Positions 1 to 7,391 of a stretch of DNA of 11,098 bases are shown here, piece by piece. Under the pieces are notes generated by a model. The model was not told the DNA's origin. It searched no databases and was given only the letters and a program-made list of their open reading frames with translations. The position numbers were made by a program, and so were the translations under genes. Each line of letters opens with the position of its first letter. Positions within the stretch are counted from its first letter, which is position 1. The stretch spans positions 1 to 11,098 of the forward strand of contig CAZSQD010000065.1 in the NCBI GenBank assembly GCA_964608925.1, given 5' to 3'. Origin of the DNA: GCA-2733415 sp964608925 (GTDB lineage Bacteria; Bacteroidota; Bacteroidia; Flavobacteriales; Flavobacteriaceae).

Positions 1-465
1 AGCGCCCCTAATAATGTTTTGTTTTTTTGCGTGTTTCCAATTGTGTTTAAATTTCCTATCTGTTTTTACGCTTCCTGCTGTAGCATGTATAAACACAAAT
101 GAAATGGGAAAACTATCTTGTATTTTAGTGGCTTTTACCCAATCAATTTTTCCTTGATAATGTGAAATATCAATACCAAAAACTTGTTGTTTTTTTTGAT
201 GATGTTGTAACACATCAAAAATTCTCATTTGAGTGGTTAGGTTGGCTACTTTTATATTTTCGGTTTTCTCAATACGCTGAAAAATTAAATAATATATAGC
301 ATATCGATAATGCCAACTACCGTATAAAAAAGAAATTAAGAGTATTGGAAACACAATATGCTTCGCAAATGAAAAGCTACGTTTGTTAGGTTTTTTTCGT
401 CTAACTACTTTTTTAGGTTTTCGCTGTTTTTGTAAGCGTTTTAATTCCGTTTTACCAGAAGCCAT
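1..465 (-). CDS. Membrane-anchored GH25 muramidase-like protein, N-terminal part (runs off left edge)
   Basis: The 155 visible residues begin at the ATG at 465-463. The N-terminus is strongly basic (about 35 residues rich in K and R), followed by one hydrophobic segment at about residues 36-52 (HIVFPILLISFLYGSW), suggesting a cytoplasmic tail, a membrane anchor and a periplasmic domain. The catalytic domain starts at about residue 96 with FGIDISHYQGKIDW, the hallmark first strand of glycoside hydrolase family 25 (lysozyme/muramidase); Asp99 matches the conserved first acidic residue. FVFIHATAG (about 109-117) corresponds to the family's FVFIKATEG strand, and the D-x-x-F-x-x-N-W-x-x-A pattern and the RGA at the break also fit. 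The DxE catalytic pair would lie beyond the window, so activity cannot be judged. GH25 enzymes cleave the beta-1,4 MurNAc-GlcNAc bond of peptidoglycan; the anchor suggests work on the cell's own wall. Its ATG directly follows the pssA stop, implying co-transcription. Confidence 0.87.
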   Translation of the reverse strand, partial: MASGKTELKRLQKQRKPKKVVRRKKPNKRSFSFAKHIVFPILLISFLYGSWHYRYAIYYLIFQRIEKTENIKVANLTTQMRIFDVLQHHQKKQQVFGIDISHYQGKIDWVKATKIQDSFPISFVFIHATAGSVKTDRKFKHNWKHAKKQNIIRGA

Positions 466-1206
466 TTATTTTTTAAAATTAGTAATTACGGAAAGTAAGA
501 TGTAAAGTAAAATTACTAACGGAATAGCCAAAAAGTGTAAGGTAGCTATCAAAATTACTGTTAAAATTAGAAAGATATATTTAACGGAATTTGCTGCAAA
601 ACCGTATGTTTTCATTTTTAAAGAAAATAAAGGTATTTCTGCATTTAACAAATAACAACTCAATACCGTTATACTTATTAAAAACCATTTATTTAAAATT
701 AAATTGTGTAGCCACTCTGTATCATTTGTCATTAAAATTAAGGGCAAACTTAAAATTAATAATGTATTAGCTGGAGTTGGCAAACCTATAAAAGAATCGG
801 TTTGGCGGGTATCAATATTAAATTTCGCCAAACGATAGCAAGATGCTAATGTTACCAATAAACCTATTAAGGGTAACCATACAAATGCTTCCGTATTCCA
901 CCCTCCATTAAAAAAATCAGTAGTATAACTAAATTTTTGAGTCGCTTTTTCAAATAGTTTAAAAAGTACAATTCCAGGTACTAAACCACTTGTAATCATG
1001 TCTGCTAAGGAATCTAATTGTAGCCCTAACTCACTTTTTACATTTAATAACCGTGCTGCAAAACCATCAAAAAAATCAAAAACAATTCCCATCATTACAA
1101 ATATTGCTGCCGCAAATAAATTATCTTGTACAGCGTACAAAACAGCAATACTTCCGCAAAAAAGGTTTAACAGTGTTATTAGGTTAGGGATATGTTTTTT
1201 TATCAT
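466..1206 (-). CDS. pssA: CDP-diacylglycerol--serine O-phosphatidyltransferase (phosphatidylserine synthase)
   Basis: This 246-residue integral membrane enzyme transfers the phosphatidyl group from CDP-diacylglycerol to L-serine, the first committed step to phosphatidylethanolamine. The complete CDP-alcohol phosphatidyltransferase signature D-x2-D-G-x2-A-R-x8-G-x3-D-x3-D is present: Asp44, Asp47, Gly48, Ala51, Arg52, Gly61, Asp65 and Asp69. These Asp residues bind the metal ions and take part in catalysis. The start MIKKHIPNLITLLNLFCG is the usual beginning of Pss proteins, and several hydrophobic helices follow to the C-terminus. The length is normal for the short membrane-type (type II) PssA rather than the larger peripheral Escherichia coli enzyme. 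The phosphatidylserine decarboxylase gene is not in the window. The stop codon directly abuts the start of the GH25 gene (TAAATG at 468-463), so the two are probably translated from one message. Only a weak candidate promoter was seen upstream. Confidence 0.95.
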   Translation of the reverse strand: MIKKHIPNLITLLNLFCGSIAVLYAVQDNLFAAAIFVMMGIVFDFFDGFAARLLNVKSELGLQLDSLADMITSGLVPGIVLFKLFEKATQKFSYTTDFFNGGWNTEAFVWLPLIGLLVTLASCYRLAKFNIDTRQTDSFIGLPTPANTLLILSLPLILMTNDTEWLHNLILNKWFLISITVLSCYLLNAEIPLFSLKMKTYGFAANSVKYIFLILTVILIATLHFLAIPLVILLYILLSVITNFKK

Positions 1207-1294
1207 CTTTTAAGTTTTAAAAAGTAAAAATAGACAATCTAAAATAAATTACGAGTACTCTAATTCAACTTTTGTATAAAAAACTTATTAAAAG

Positions 1295-1327
1295 TTGGCA
1301 AGCGTTACTTAAAAAAGATTACTTTTG
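1295..1327 (+). promoter_or_regulatory. Candidate Bacteroidetes-type promoter for the LOG-family gene
   Basis: The -7 box TACTTTTG (1320-1327) matches the Bacteroidetes consensus TAnnTTTG exactly, and a TTG (1295-1297) lies 22 bases upstream, at the long end of the spacing accepted for the -33 element. Transcription would start near 1333 and give a leader of about 115 bases containing the hairpin at 1344-1386. In such AT-rich sequence a chance match is possible. Confidence 0.4.
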
Positions 1328-1343
1328 ATAGGTTTAAATCACG

Positions 1344-1386
1344 AGGGAGTTACCTTTTTTAGAATATTAAAAAGAGGTGACACCTT
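1344..1386 (+). repeat. Long imperfect inverted repeat in the leader of the LOG-family gene
   Basis: The left arm (1344-1361, AGGGAGTTACCTTTTTTA) pairs with the right arm (1368-1386, TAAAAAGAGGTGACACCTT) around a six-base loop at 1362-1367. The fold has about 17 base pairs including two G-U pairs, one bulged G at 1374 and one A-A mismatch at 1348/1382. The GC-containing part sits away from the loop, so this is not a standard terminator. The function is unknown. It could be a leader structure, an operator or an RNA-processing site; I do not recognise a known riboswitch in it. Confidence 0.5.
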
Positions 1387-1449
1387 ACATATTTATACTA
1401 AAAATACACATTTTACAAATACAATAATCATAAAACATTTATATAACAG

Positions 1450-2139
1450 ATGGTAAACTCACAATTAAATAGAACTTGGAATGAAATAAAAACAAACGAC
1501 TCATGGGCAATTTTTAAAATCATGAGTGAGTTTGTAGAAGGGTTTGAGAAAATGGGGAAAATTGGTCCTTGTGTATCCGTATTTGGATCTGCACGTACAA
1601 AACCAGGGGAAAAATATTATGAATTAGCCGTAAAAGTAGCTTCTAAAATTGTAGAGCATGGTTATGGTGTAATTACAGGTGGTGGACCTGGTATTATGGA
1701 AGCTGGTAATAAAGGTGCTCATTTAAAAGGAGGCACATCCGTAGGTTTAAATATTGAATTGCCTTTTGAACAGCATGACAATCCATACATTGATCCTGAT
1801 AAAAATATCAATCACGACTACTTTTTTGTACGTAAAGTTATGTTTGTAAAATACTCACAAGGGTTTGTGGTAATGCCAGGGGGATTTGGAACACTAGATG
1901 AACTTTTTGAAGCCATTACCTTAATCCAAACTAAAAAAATTGAAAAATTTCCTATTATTTTAGTCGGTAGAGAGTACTGGAGTGGTTTATTAGATTGGAT
2001 AAAAACTACTATGGAAGAAAAATATAAAACCGTTAGTGAAGGCGATTTAGATTTAATTAATTTGGTGGATACGGAGGATGAGGTGATTGATATTTTAGAT
2101 AATTTTTATCGTAAATACGCATTAAGTCCTAACTTCTAA
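1450..2139 (+). CDS. LOG-family protein (TIGR00730), nucleoside 5'-monophosphate phosphoribohydrolase-like
   Basis: This 229-residue cytoplasmic Rossmann-fold protein has both LOG (Lonely Guy) signatures: GGGPGIMEA at 77-85 and PGGFGTLDE at 143-151, the family's PGGxGTxxE motif. Glu151 and Arg128 (in FFVRKVMF) fit the conserved active-site residues. Family members hydrolyse the N-glycosidic bond of nucleoside 5'-monophosphates such as AMP or cytokinin ribotides, releasing base and ribose 5-phosphate. Bacterial members are often misnamed lysine decarboxylase; nothing here supports that activity. The N-terminal 35 residues are an extension ahead of the core, which begins with CVSVFGSART (41-50). 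The true substrate cannot be read from the sequence. The gene stands alone on its strand, 243 bases from divergent pssA, and ends at a strong terminator, so it appears monocistronic. Confidence 0.92.
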   Translation: MVNSQLNRTWNEIKTNDSWAIFKIMSEFVEGFEKMGKIGPCVSVFGSARTKPGEKYYELAVKVASKIVEHGYGVITGGGPGIMEAGNKGAHLKGGTSVGLNIELPFEQHDNPYIDPDKNINHDYFFVRKVMFVKYSQGFVVMPGGFGTLDELFEAITLIQTKKIEKFPIILVGREYWSGLLDWIKTTMEEKYKTVSEGDLDLINLVDTEDEVIDILDNFYRKYALSPNF

Positions 2140-2149
2140 ATACAATATT

Positions 2150-2197
2150 GCTACTTCTAATGCACTCCAAAAAATAAGATTAGAAGTAGCTTTTTTT
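2150..2197 (+). terminator. Intrinsic terminator after the LOG-family gene
   Basis: A perfect 12-base-pair stem, GCTACTTCTAAT (2150-2161) with ATTAGAAGTAGC (2179-2190), encloses a 17-base loop and is followed at once by seven T (2191-2197). It starts 10 bases after the stop codon at 2137-2139. It should insulate the next gene, whose start lies 27 bases beyond the T tract, so that gene's promoter must be very close or overlap this element. Confidence 0.93.
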
Positions 2198-2224
2198 ACG
2201 TACTCAAAAAAATACTTGCTTCTT

Positions 2225-3484
2225 ATGAAAACTAAACTACTCATTGGTTTTTCTCTTTTATTAACATTAAATTCATTTAGTCAAGACCGCGTTAAATTAA
2301 TGTTTTACAATTTGTTACACTACCCTACTACACAACCTAGTAGAATTACAAATTTAGAAGGTATTTTAAGTGATTACCAACCCGATTTATTCATGGTTTG
2401 CGAATTGGAAAATGCTACTGGAAGTGCTAATATTTTAAATTCTATACAAACTCAAGACGGTAGATACGCAGCTTGTATGTATGAAGATAATCAATCTACC
2501 TCAAGCCCATTACAACAAATGGCATATTACAACACACAAAAATTAACTTTAACTGCTGAAGAAGTTTTACCCACTACTCTTAGAGATATTAATCATTATA
2601 CTTTTAAATTAAACACAGTAGATCAAGCAGCTAATCCTAAATATTTAGATGTTTTTGTTACCCATTTAAAAGCAGGTCAAAATAGTGCTTCTGCACCTAA
2701 TAATGAAACCAAACGTTTAAACTCGGTAAACGTATTTACTACTGCTTTAGCAAGCGTACCTACAAATCATTATGTAGTGTTTTCTGGAGATTTTAATTTA
2801 TATAGCGCCAATGAACCTGCATACCAAGAAATTTTAGATGTTACCAATAGTATTGTTATGGTTGACCCTATTGATAGGTTTGGTAATTGGCATAACGGTA
2901 GTAGTTTTCAAGACATACATACACAAGCAGTATTTTCTACTGCAGATGGTAATGGACATATTGGTGATGGCTCTTGGGGAGGTTTAGATGATCGGTTTGA
3001 TTTTATTATGCTATCAGAAAACTTACAAACAGATGCAGAGGTTTATTATAAAAACAACACCTATTCCGCTTACGGAAATAATGGAAATTGCTATAATAAA
3101 AGTGTAAATGACCCTGTATGCAGCGGTACATATTCACAAACCATAAGGGATTATTTATTTAATTTTAGTGATCACCTACCAGTAGTTTTAGAAATTGAAA
3201 CTACACAAACTTTAACAGTTTCTTTGGAAAATTATACACCAAATTTAATTAGCTTTACACAAGGTAATTTAGTTACAAACCAATTGGTATTAAATGTAAA
3301 CACACACTATTTAAAAAATCAAAATATTTATATTTACAATCAATTAGGGCAACAACTTTTTAGTATACCTGTTGGCACTACTAAAACGCTTCATATAAAC
3401 ACTTCGCAATTAGCAAATGGCGTGTATTATACAAGTACCTCAAAAAATCAAAAATCACCATTAAAATTTACAAAATACAATTGA
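2225..3484 (+). CDS. Secreted endonuclease/exonuclease/phosphatase-family protein with T9SS sorting domain
   Basis: I place the start at ATG 2225 (419 residues), which gives a clean signal peptide, MKTKLLIGFSLLLTLNSFSQ; a frame extension to a TTG at 2216 would add three residues with no gain. The body (about 22-325) has the metal-dependent endonuclease/exonuclease/phosphatase fold (DNase I-like). Recognisable sites are Asn29 in LMFYN, Glu60 in VCELE, His147 in FVTHLKAG, GDFN (188-191), Asp259 in FDFIM, and Ser-Asp-His (315-317) in FSDHLPV. These match the metal and catalytic positions of the family, so the enzyme looks active as a phosphodiesterase or nuclease; the substrate is unknown. The last 80 or so residues resemble the T9SS type A C-terminal domain: YNQLGQQL, the later S-x-L-x-x-G-x-Y-Y strand and a final KFTKYN. 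The protein is therefore probably secreted or surface-attached by the type 9 system. It overlaps the next gene by 4 bases. Confidence 0.88.
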   Translation: MKTKLLIGFSLLLTLNSFSQDRVKLMFYNLLHYPTTQPSRITNLEGILSDYQPDLFMVCELENATGSANILNSIQTQDGRYAACMYEDNQSTSSPLQQMAYYNTQKLTLTAEEVLPTTLRDINHYTFKLNTVDQAANPKYLDVFVTHLKAGQNSASAPNNETKRLNSVNVFTTALASVPTNHYVVFSGDFNLYSANEPAYQEILDVTNSIVMVDPIDRFGNWHNGSSFQDIHTQAVFSTADGNGHIGDGSWGGLDDRFDFIMLSENLQTDAEVYYKNNTYSAYGNNGNCYNKSVNDPVCSGTYSQTIRDYLFNFSDHLPVVLEIETTQTLTVSLENYTPNLISFTQGNLVTNQLVLNVNTHYLKNQNIYIYNQLGQQLFSIPVGTTKTLHINTSQLANGVYYTSTSKNQKSPLKFTKYN

Positions 3485-6300
3485 AAAAATTAATCCTACT
3501 ACTACTATTTAGTGTCTCTTTTCAACTAAATGCACAACATACAATTGATATTCAGGCAAATTTTAATCCTGAAAACAATCAGGTGCAAATTGAACAGCAA
3601 ATTACAATTATAAATACCGCTAACACCCCTTTAACACACGTGTATTTAAATGATTGGAATAACGCTTACATTAATAATAAAACTGATTTAGCAAAACGTT
3701 TTGCTGAAGAATATAGTAGAAAACTACATTATGCTAAAGATAGCGAAAAAGGGATTACTACACTCAATTATATAAAAAGTGATCAAGAAAAATTAATTTA
3801 TAAAAGAATAAAAGCAGATATTATTGAGGTGCAATTAACAAACACTTTAGCTGTAAAGGATAGTATTACGCTAAATTTAAAATACAATTTACAACTCCCC
3901 TCAGATAAATTTACCCGTTTTGGAATTGACAGTAAAAAAAACATCAAACTAAAAGAATGGTTTATCAGTCCCGCAAAATTATTGTCAAAAAAATGGGGCT
4001 ATTATTCTCATAAAAATTTAGATGATTTATACATTCCCAATAGCAATATTAATTTAACAATAACGTATCCTGAAACATACTATTTAAATAGTACTTTTAA
4101 TGTTATCAATACCACTAAAAGTACAACCTTAAAAACAGCTACATTACAAAGTAAAAATACTATTTATTCCGAATTATATTTAACTAAAAATAAAAACTTC
4201 CAAAACATTGAAACGGATAAATTTACCTTTGTAACTGATATTAATGACGGTAAATTATCAGACGCCTTAAAGGCTGTAATACATGATAAGATTGCTTATT
4301 TTATGGTTGATAAATTAGGCGATTATCCGCATCAAAAAATACTACTTTCAAATGTTTGCTATCGTAAAAATCCTGTTTATGGCTTAAACCAATTACCCAA
4401 TTTTATACGTCCGTTTCCTGACGGATTTCAATATGAAATTAAAATATTAAAAAGTACCATCACTAAATTTATTAAAAGCACTATAAACACTAACCCACGT
4501 ACTGATTTTTGGTTAAATGATGCCTTGGAAACCTATTTAATGATACAATACGTAAAGGACAACTATCCAAATATGAAAATATTAGGGTCGCTTTCTAAAA
4601 TTTGGGGGTTACGCTCTTTTGAAATTGCTAAGAAAAATTTTAACGAACAATATCTTTATTTTAGCCAATATACCGCACGTAAAAATCTTGACCAACCCAT
4701 AAAAACACCTAAAGATTCCTTGTTAAAGTACAACGCTAATATTTCTAATAAAAATAAAGCGGGTGTAGGTTTACTCTATTTAGATGACTATCTAGGTAAT
4801 AATTTAGTGCGTAAAACAATTACTGATTTTTACATAAAAAATGCGTTAAAAGACATTCAATCAAAAGATTTTATTACCTTATTACAAAGTAAAACAAACA
4901 AAGATATTAGTTGGTTTTTAAAAGACTTTATTAATACCGATAAACGTATTGATTATTCCATAAAAGATGCCATAAAAGAAGGTAGTAATTTAAATATTAC
5001 CATAAAAAATAAAACTACAGCTACTACCCCAATTTCTATATACCAACTTATTAACGGTAAAATTATAAGTAAAGATTATATTGATGGTTTTCTTGGTACT
5101 AAAATAGTACAAGTTACCAATCACAACCCTGACCGTGTTATTTTAAATTATGAAAGTATTATACCGGAATATAACCAACGTAACAATACAAAAACTTTAA
5201 AACCACATTTATTTAATAAACCGTTAAAATTGTCTTTTTTAAGAGATGCTGAAGCACCAAAACACAACCAAATATTTTATGTACCAGAATTAGGCTATAA
5301 TTTATATGATGGCTTTTCACCAGGTATTAGGCTAACCAATAAAACACTTTTACGTAAAAATTTAACCTATAGTATTAAACCGCTATACGGCATGAAAAGT
5401 AAAGAGTTTACTGGTAGTTTAGGGTTTGGAAAAACACATCATTTTAAAAATAAAAAATTATTTAGTATTAGCTATGGTATTCATTACCAAAACTTTCATT
5501 TCAAAGATAATTTAAGATACCAACGCTTTACACCTTCTTTAAATTTCAATTTTAAAAAGAAAAACAACTTACGGTCTGATTTTTACCAATACACCTCCGC
5601 ACGTTATGTATCCGTACGTAAAGACAAAGACACTACTGCTTTATTACCTAATGAAATAAGAGAAACAACACCTAATTACAATGTATTAAACCTAAAATAT
5701 GGTGTTGGAAATTCTAATTTATTTAACAGTTCTGGTTTTAATGCAGATGTGCAATTTGCAAAAGATTTTGGAAAAATCTCGTTAACCTATGGGTTCCGAA
5801 AATTGTTTCAAAACAACCGTCAAATTAGCTTGCGTATTTTTGCAGGAGCTTTTACCTACAATAAAACAAATACCGATTATTACAGTTTTGCGTTAGATAG
5901 ACCCAGTGATTATTTATTTGATTATGATTATTACGGGCGTAGTGAAAGTACAGGTATTTACAGTCAACAAATTATTATTGCCGATGGTGGATTTAAAAGT
6001 AAATTACCCACTAACACCGCAAATAATTGGATAACCACCGCAAGTGCAAGCACCAATTTATGGCGTTATATATTTGTTTATACTGATGTTGGATTGGTAG
6101 GTAATACAGGTAATCCAACTGCGGTTTATGACACAGGTGTACACTTAAACTTAGTACCAGGTTATTTTGAATTGTATTTTCCTGTTTCTTCCAATTTAGG
6201 ATGGGAAATAGCACAACCCAATTACAATGAAAAAATACGTTTTAAAATTATTTTAACACCAAAAGTATTAATTGGCTTAGTTACCCGTAAGTGGTTGTAA
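3481..6300 (+). CDS. Exported protein with degenerate M1-peptidase-like domain and C-terminal outer-membrane-barrel-like region
   Basis: The start is TTG 3481, overlapping the previous stop (TTGA); it alone gives the signal peptide MKKLILLLLFSVSFQLNAQ, and no ATG lies nearby. The product has 939 residues. Residues 20-240 are beta-rich and begin like the N-terminal domain of M1 aminopeptidases. FWLNDALETYLMIQYV (343-358) aligns with the M1 WLNEGFAxY helix, but the zinc site is not recognisable: 18 residues upstream, where HExxH belongs, the sequence is KSTIT (324-328), and the glutamate ligand position is Asp347. Residues about 575-939 are alternating, aromatic-rich strands such as SYGIHYQNFHF and YSIKPLYGM, ending in TRKWL, as in outer-membrane beta-barrels. 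Flavobacterial homologues are usually labelled metalloprotease or aminopeptidase; from the residues I infer a non-catalytic or divergent member. Coupling to the secreted nuclease gene suggests a shared surface role. Confidence 0.78.
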   Translation: MKKLILLLLFSVSFQLNAQHTIDIQANFNPENNQVQIEQQITIINTANTPLTHVYLNDWNNAYINNKTDLAKRFAEEYSRKLHYAKDSEKGITTLNYIKSDQEKLIYKRIKADIIEVQLTNTLAVKDSITLNLKYNLQLPSDKFTRFGIDSKKNIKLKEWFISPAKLLSKKWGYYSHKNLDDLYIPNSNINLTITYPETYYLNSTFNVINTTKSTTLKTATLQSKNTIYSELYLTKNKNFQNIETDKFTFVTDINDGKLSDALKAVIHDKIAYFMVDKLGDYPHQKILLSNVCYRKNPVYGLNQLPNFIRPFPDGFQYEIKILKSTITKFIKSTINTNPRTDFWLNDALETYLMIQYVKDNYPNMKILGSLSKIWGLRSFEIAKKNFNEQYLYFSQYTARKNLDQPIKTPKDSLLKYNANISNKNKAGVGLLYLDDYLGNNLVRKTITDFYIKNALKDIQSKDFITLLQSKTNKDISWFLKDFINTDKRIDYSIKDAIKEGSNLNITIKNKTTATTPISIYQLINGKIISKDYIDGFLGTKIVQVTNHNPDRVILNYESIIPEYNQRNNTKTLKPHLFNKPLKLSFLRDAEAPKHNQIFYVPELGYNLYDGFSPGIRLTNKTLLRKNLTYSIKPLYGMKSKEFTGSLGFGKTHHFKNKKLFSISYGIHYQNFHFKDNLRYQRFTPSLNFNFKKKNNLRSDFYQYTSARYVSVRKDKDTTALLPNEIRETTPNYNVLNLKYGVGNSNLFNSSGFNADVQFAKDFGKISLTYGFRKLFQNNRQISLRIFAGAFTYNKTNTDYYSFALDRPSDYLFDYDYYGRSESTGIYSQQIIIADGGFKSKLPTNTANNWITTASASTNLWRYIFVYTDVGLVGNTGNPTAVYDTGVHLNLVPGYFELYFPVSSNLGWEIAQPNYNEKIRFKIILTPKVLIGLVTRKWL

Positions 6301-6369
6301 ATAGAAATTAGAGGTTAAAAAATAGACTGTTTTTTTTGTAGACCATTAGGTCATTGAACGCTAATAAGG

Positions 6370-6795
6370 CTATCGTCCCAAGGTTAAGAAACTTTGTAAA
6401 GCTAACTCATAACTCTGTAACCCAAAACCAACAATAACCCCTTTTGCGTTAGGCGCTATGTATGATTTATGCCTAATCTCTTCACGGGAATATGTATTTG
6501 ATATATGCACCTCAATAACAGGCGTTTCAATAGCTTTAACCGCATCTGCTATGCCAACGGATGTATGTGTGTAAGCGGCGGCATTTAAAATTATGCCGTC
6601 ATAAGTATACCCTACTTCTTGTAATTGATTAATGAGTTCTCCTTCAATATTACTTTGAAAATAAGAGAACGTAACCGCTGGGTATTTTGCTATCATTTCT
6701 TCAAAAAACTCTTGAAAAGATAAATTACCGTAAATATTGGTTTCGCGTTTGCCTAATAAATTTAAATTAGGACCGTTAATAATGGCTATTTTCAT
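6370..6795 (-). CDS. aroQ: 3-dehydroquinate dehydratase, type II
   Basis: This 141-residue cytoplasmic enzyme converts 3-dehydroquinate to 3-dehydroshikimate, the third step of the shikimate pathway. The diagnostic type II N-terminus IINGPNLNLLGKRE is complete. Arg17 and Tyr22 (in TNIYG) match the catalytic arginine and tyrosine on the mobile lid. NAAAYTHTS (71-79) holds the active-site asparagine, and EVHISN (95-100) contains the catalytic His97. Arg108 in EEIRHKSY fits the substrate-binding arginine. The length and all motifs are normal, and the family is typically dodecameric. No other aromatic-pathway gene is in the window, so it is an isolated housekeeping gene. It faces the 939-residue gene convergently across 69 bases without a strong terminator. 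A block of 7-base repeats lies just upstream. Confidence 0.96.
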   Translation of the reverse strand: MKIAIINGPNLNLLGKRETNIYGNLSFQEFFEEMIAKYPAVTFSYFQSNIEGELINQLQEVGYTYDGIILNAAAYTHTSVGIADAVKAIETPVIEVHISNTYSREEIRHKSYIAPNAKGVIVGFGLQSYELALQSFLTLGR

Positions 6796-6806
6796 ATGGT
6801 AAATTT

Positions 6807-6848
6807 AATACTAAATTCTCAATTGAGAATTATGAATTGAAAATATTC
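6807..6848. repeat. Degenerate 7-base repeat tract (AATTnnn), includes an 18-base perfect palindrome
   Basis: Six consecutive units start at 6807, 6814, 6821, 6828, 6835 and 6842: AATACTA, AATTCTC, AATTGAG, AATTATG, AATTGAA, AATATTC. The first four bases are nearly constant and the last three vary. Units 2 to 4 create the perfect palindrome AATTCTCAATTGAGAATT (6814-6831), and a second small dyad, ATGAAT/ATTCAT, spans 6832-6850. The tract lies between the start of aroQ and the terminator of the lipoprotein gene. Its function is unknown. Confidence 0.7.
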
Positions 6849-6861
6849 ATTTTAAAGCACA

Positions 6862-6890
6862 AAAAAACCATGCAATTTGCGTGGTTTTTT
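6862..6890 (-). terminator. Intrinsic terminator of the lipoprotein gene (bidirectional shape)
   Basis: On the plus strand AAAAAACCATGC (6862-6873) pairs with GCGTGGTTTTTT (6879-6890) around a five-base loop, giving 12 base pairs with one T-G wobble. Read on the minus strand, the hairpin ends in a run of seven T (6867-6861), so it terminates the lipoprotein transcript 24 bases after its stop and separates it from aroQ. The same symmetry would work on the plus strand, but no plus-strand gene leads into it. Confidence 0.88.
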
Positions 6891-6914
6891 AAGTGTATAA
6901 ATTAATTTCTTTAT

Positions 6915-7391
6915 TTAAAAAGTTGCAGAAATACTACCATTTTCTAATGAAAAAGTTGTTGTTCCTGTCATAGTATCAAAAATACTTCCTGTAAAAGAGG
7001 CAACGAATTTTGAAGCAGTATGCTCTGTTACATTTGATGCGTGAGTTATACCTGGAATTCCAGTAGCAATGTGATAATGATATTTAACAACTCCATTTTC
7101 AGTATACTTTAAATCATAAATAGCGTTAGCCCCTACATTATAGGCCGCAATTTCCACTAACTTATTAGCCCCACCATCAATAGATGCTGTTAATTCAATT
7201 GCTGGTTCACCACTTGATACGTAACTATTAATTGTTAATGTATTAAACGTAGTTGTTACGCCATCAATATCTACTACTAATGTACCACCTGTTACACCTA
7301 CTGGAGGAGTTGTTGCATCATCATCACTACCACAAGCTGTAAATGCTACTACTGAAACCATTAAAAATAGGTTTAAAAAAATCTTTTTCAT
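6915..7391 (-). CDS. Small surface-type lipoprotein of unknown function
   Basis: The 158-residue product starts with a lipoprotein signal peptide (MKKIFLNLFLMVSVVAFTAC) with the lipidated cysteine at residue 20. The mature end is CGSDDDATTPP; the S-D-D-D right after Cys-Gly resembles the acidic lipoprotein export signal that sends Bacteroidetes lipoproteins to the outer face of the outer membrane. The rest is short beta strands rich in G, T and S, with repeated phrases such as VDIDGVTTTFNTLT, ATGIPGITHASNVTEHT and FVASFTGSIFDTMTG, ending in TTTFSLENGSISATF. This pattern resembles small DUF6252-like flavobacterial lipoproteins with a single beta-sandwich, but I cannot confirm the family. There are no cysteines after Cys20 and no catalytic motif. 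The gene has its own terminator and a 337-base upstream region, so it is probably a single-gene transcript. Confidence 0.85.
   Translation of the reverse strand: MKKIFLNLFLMVSVVAFTACGSDDDATTPPVGVTGGTLVVDIDGVTTTFNTLTINSYVSSGEPAIELTASIDGGANKLVEIAAYNVGANAIYDLKYTENGVVKYHYHIATGIPGITHASNVTEHTASKFVASFTGSIFDTMTGTTTFSLENGSISATF

Noticed and set aside
998..1213. 71-codon plus-strand open frame inside pssA
   Set aside because: It lies antisense to the invariant Pss motif region and has no recognisable domain.
1239..1268. Possible pssA promoter on the minus strand (TATTTTAG with a TTG 19 bases away)
   Set aside because: The -7 box deviates from TAnnTTTG at its TTTG part and the region is AT-rich, so the match is too weak to annotate.
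1330..1390. Known riboswitch in the LOG-gene leader
   Set aside because: I compared the visible bases with the conserved cores of SAM, TPP, FMN, ZTP and guanidine classes from memory and found no convincing match.
2216..2224. Upstream TTG start for the nuclease-family gene
   Set aside because: It adds only three residues before a good ATG-started signal peptide.
6011..6214. 67-codon minus-strand open frame inside the 939-residue gene
   Set aside because: It is antisense to a coherent beta-barrel-like coding stretch and its product looks random.
6301..6369. Terminator between the convergent 939-residue gene and aroQ
   Set aside because: Only a four-base stem, GACC-ATTA-GGTC (6341-6352), is present and it is not followed by a T run; the eight-T run lies before it.
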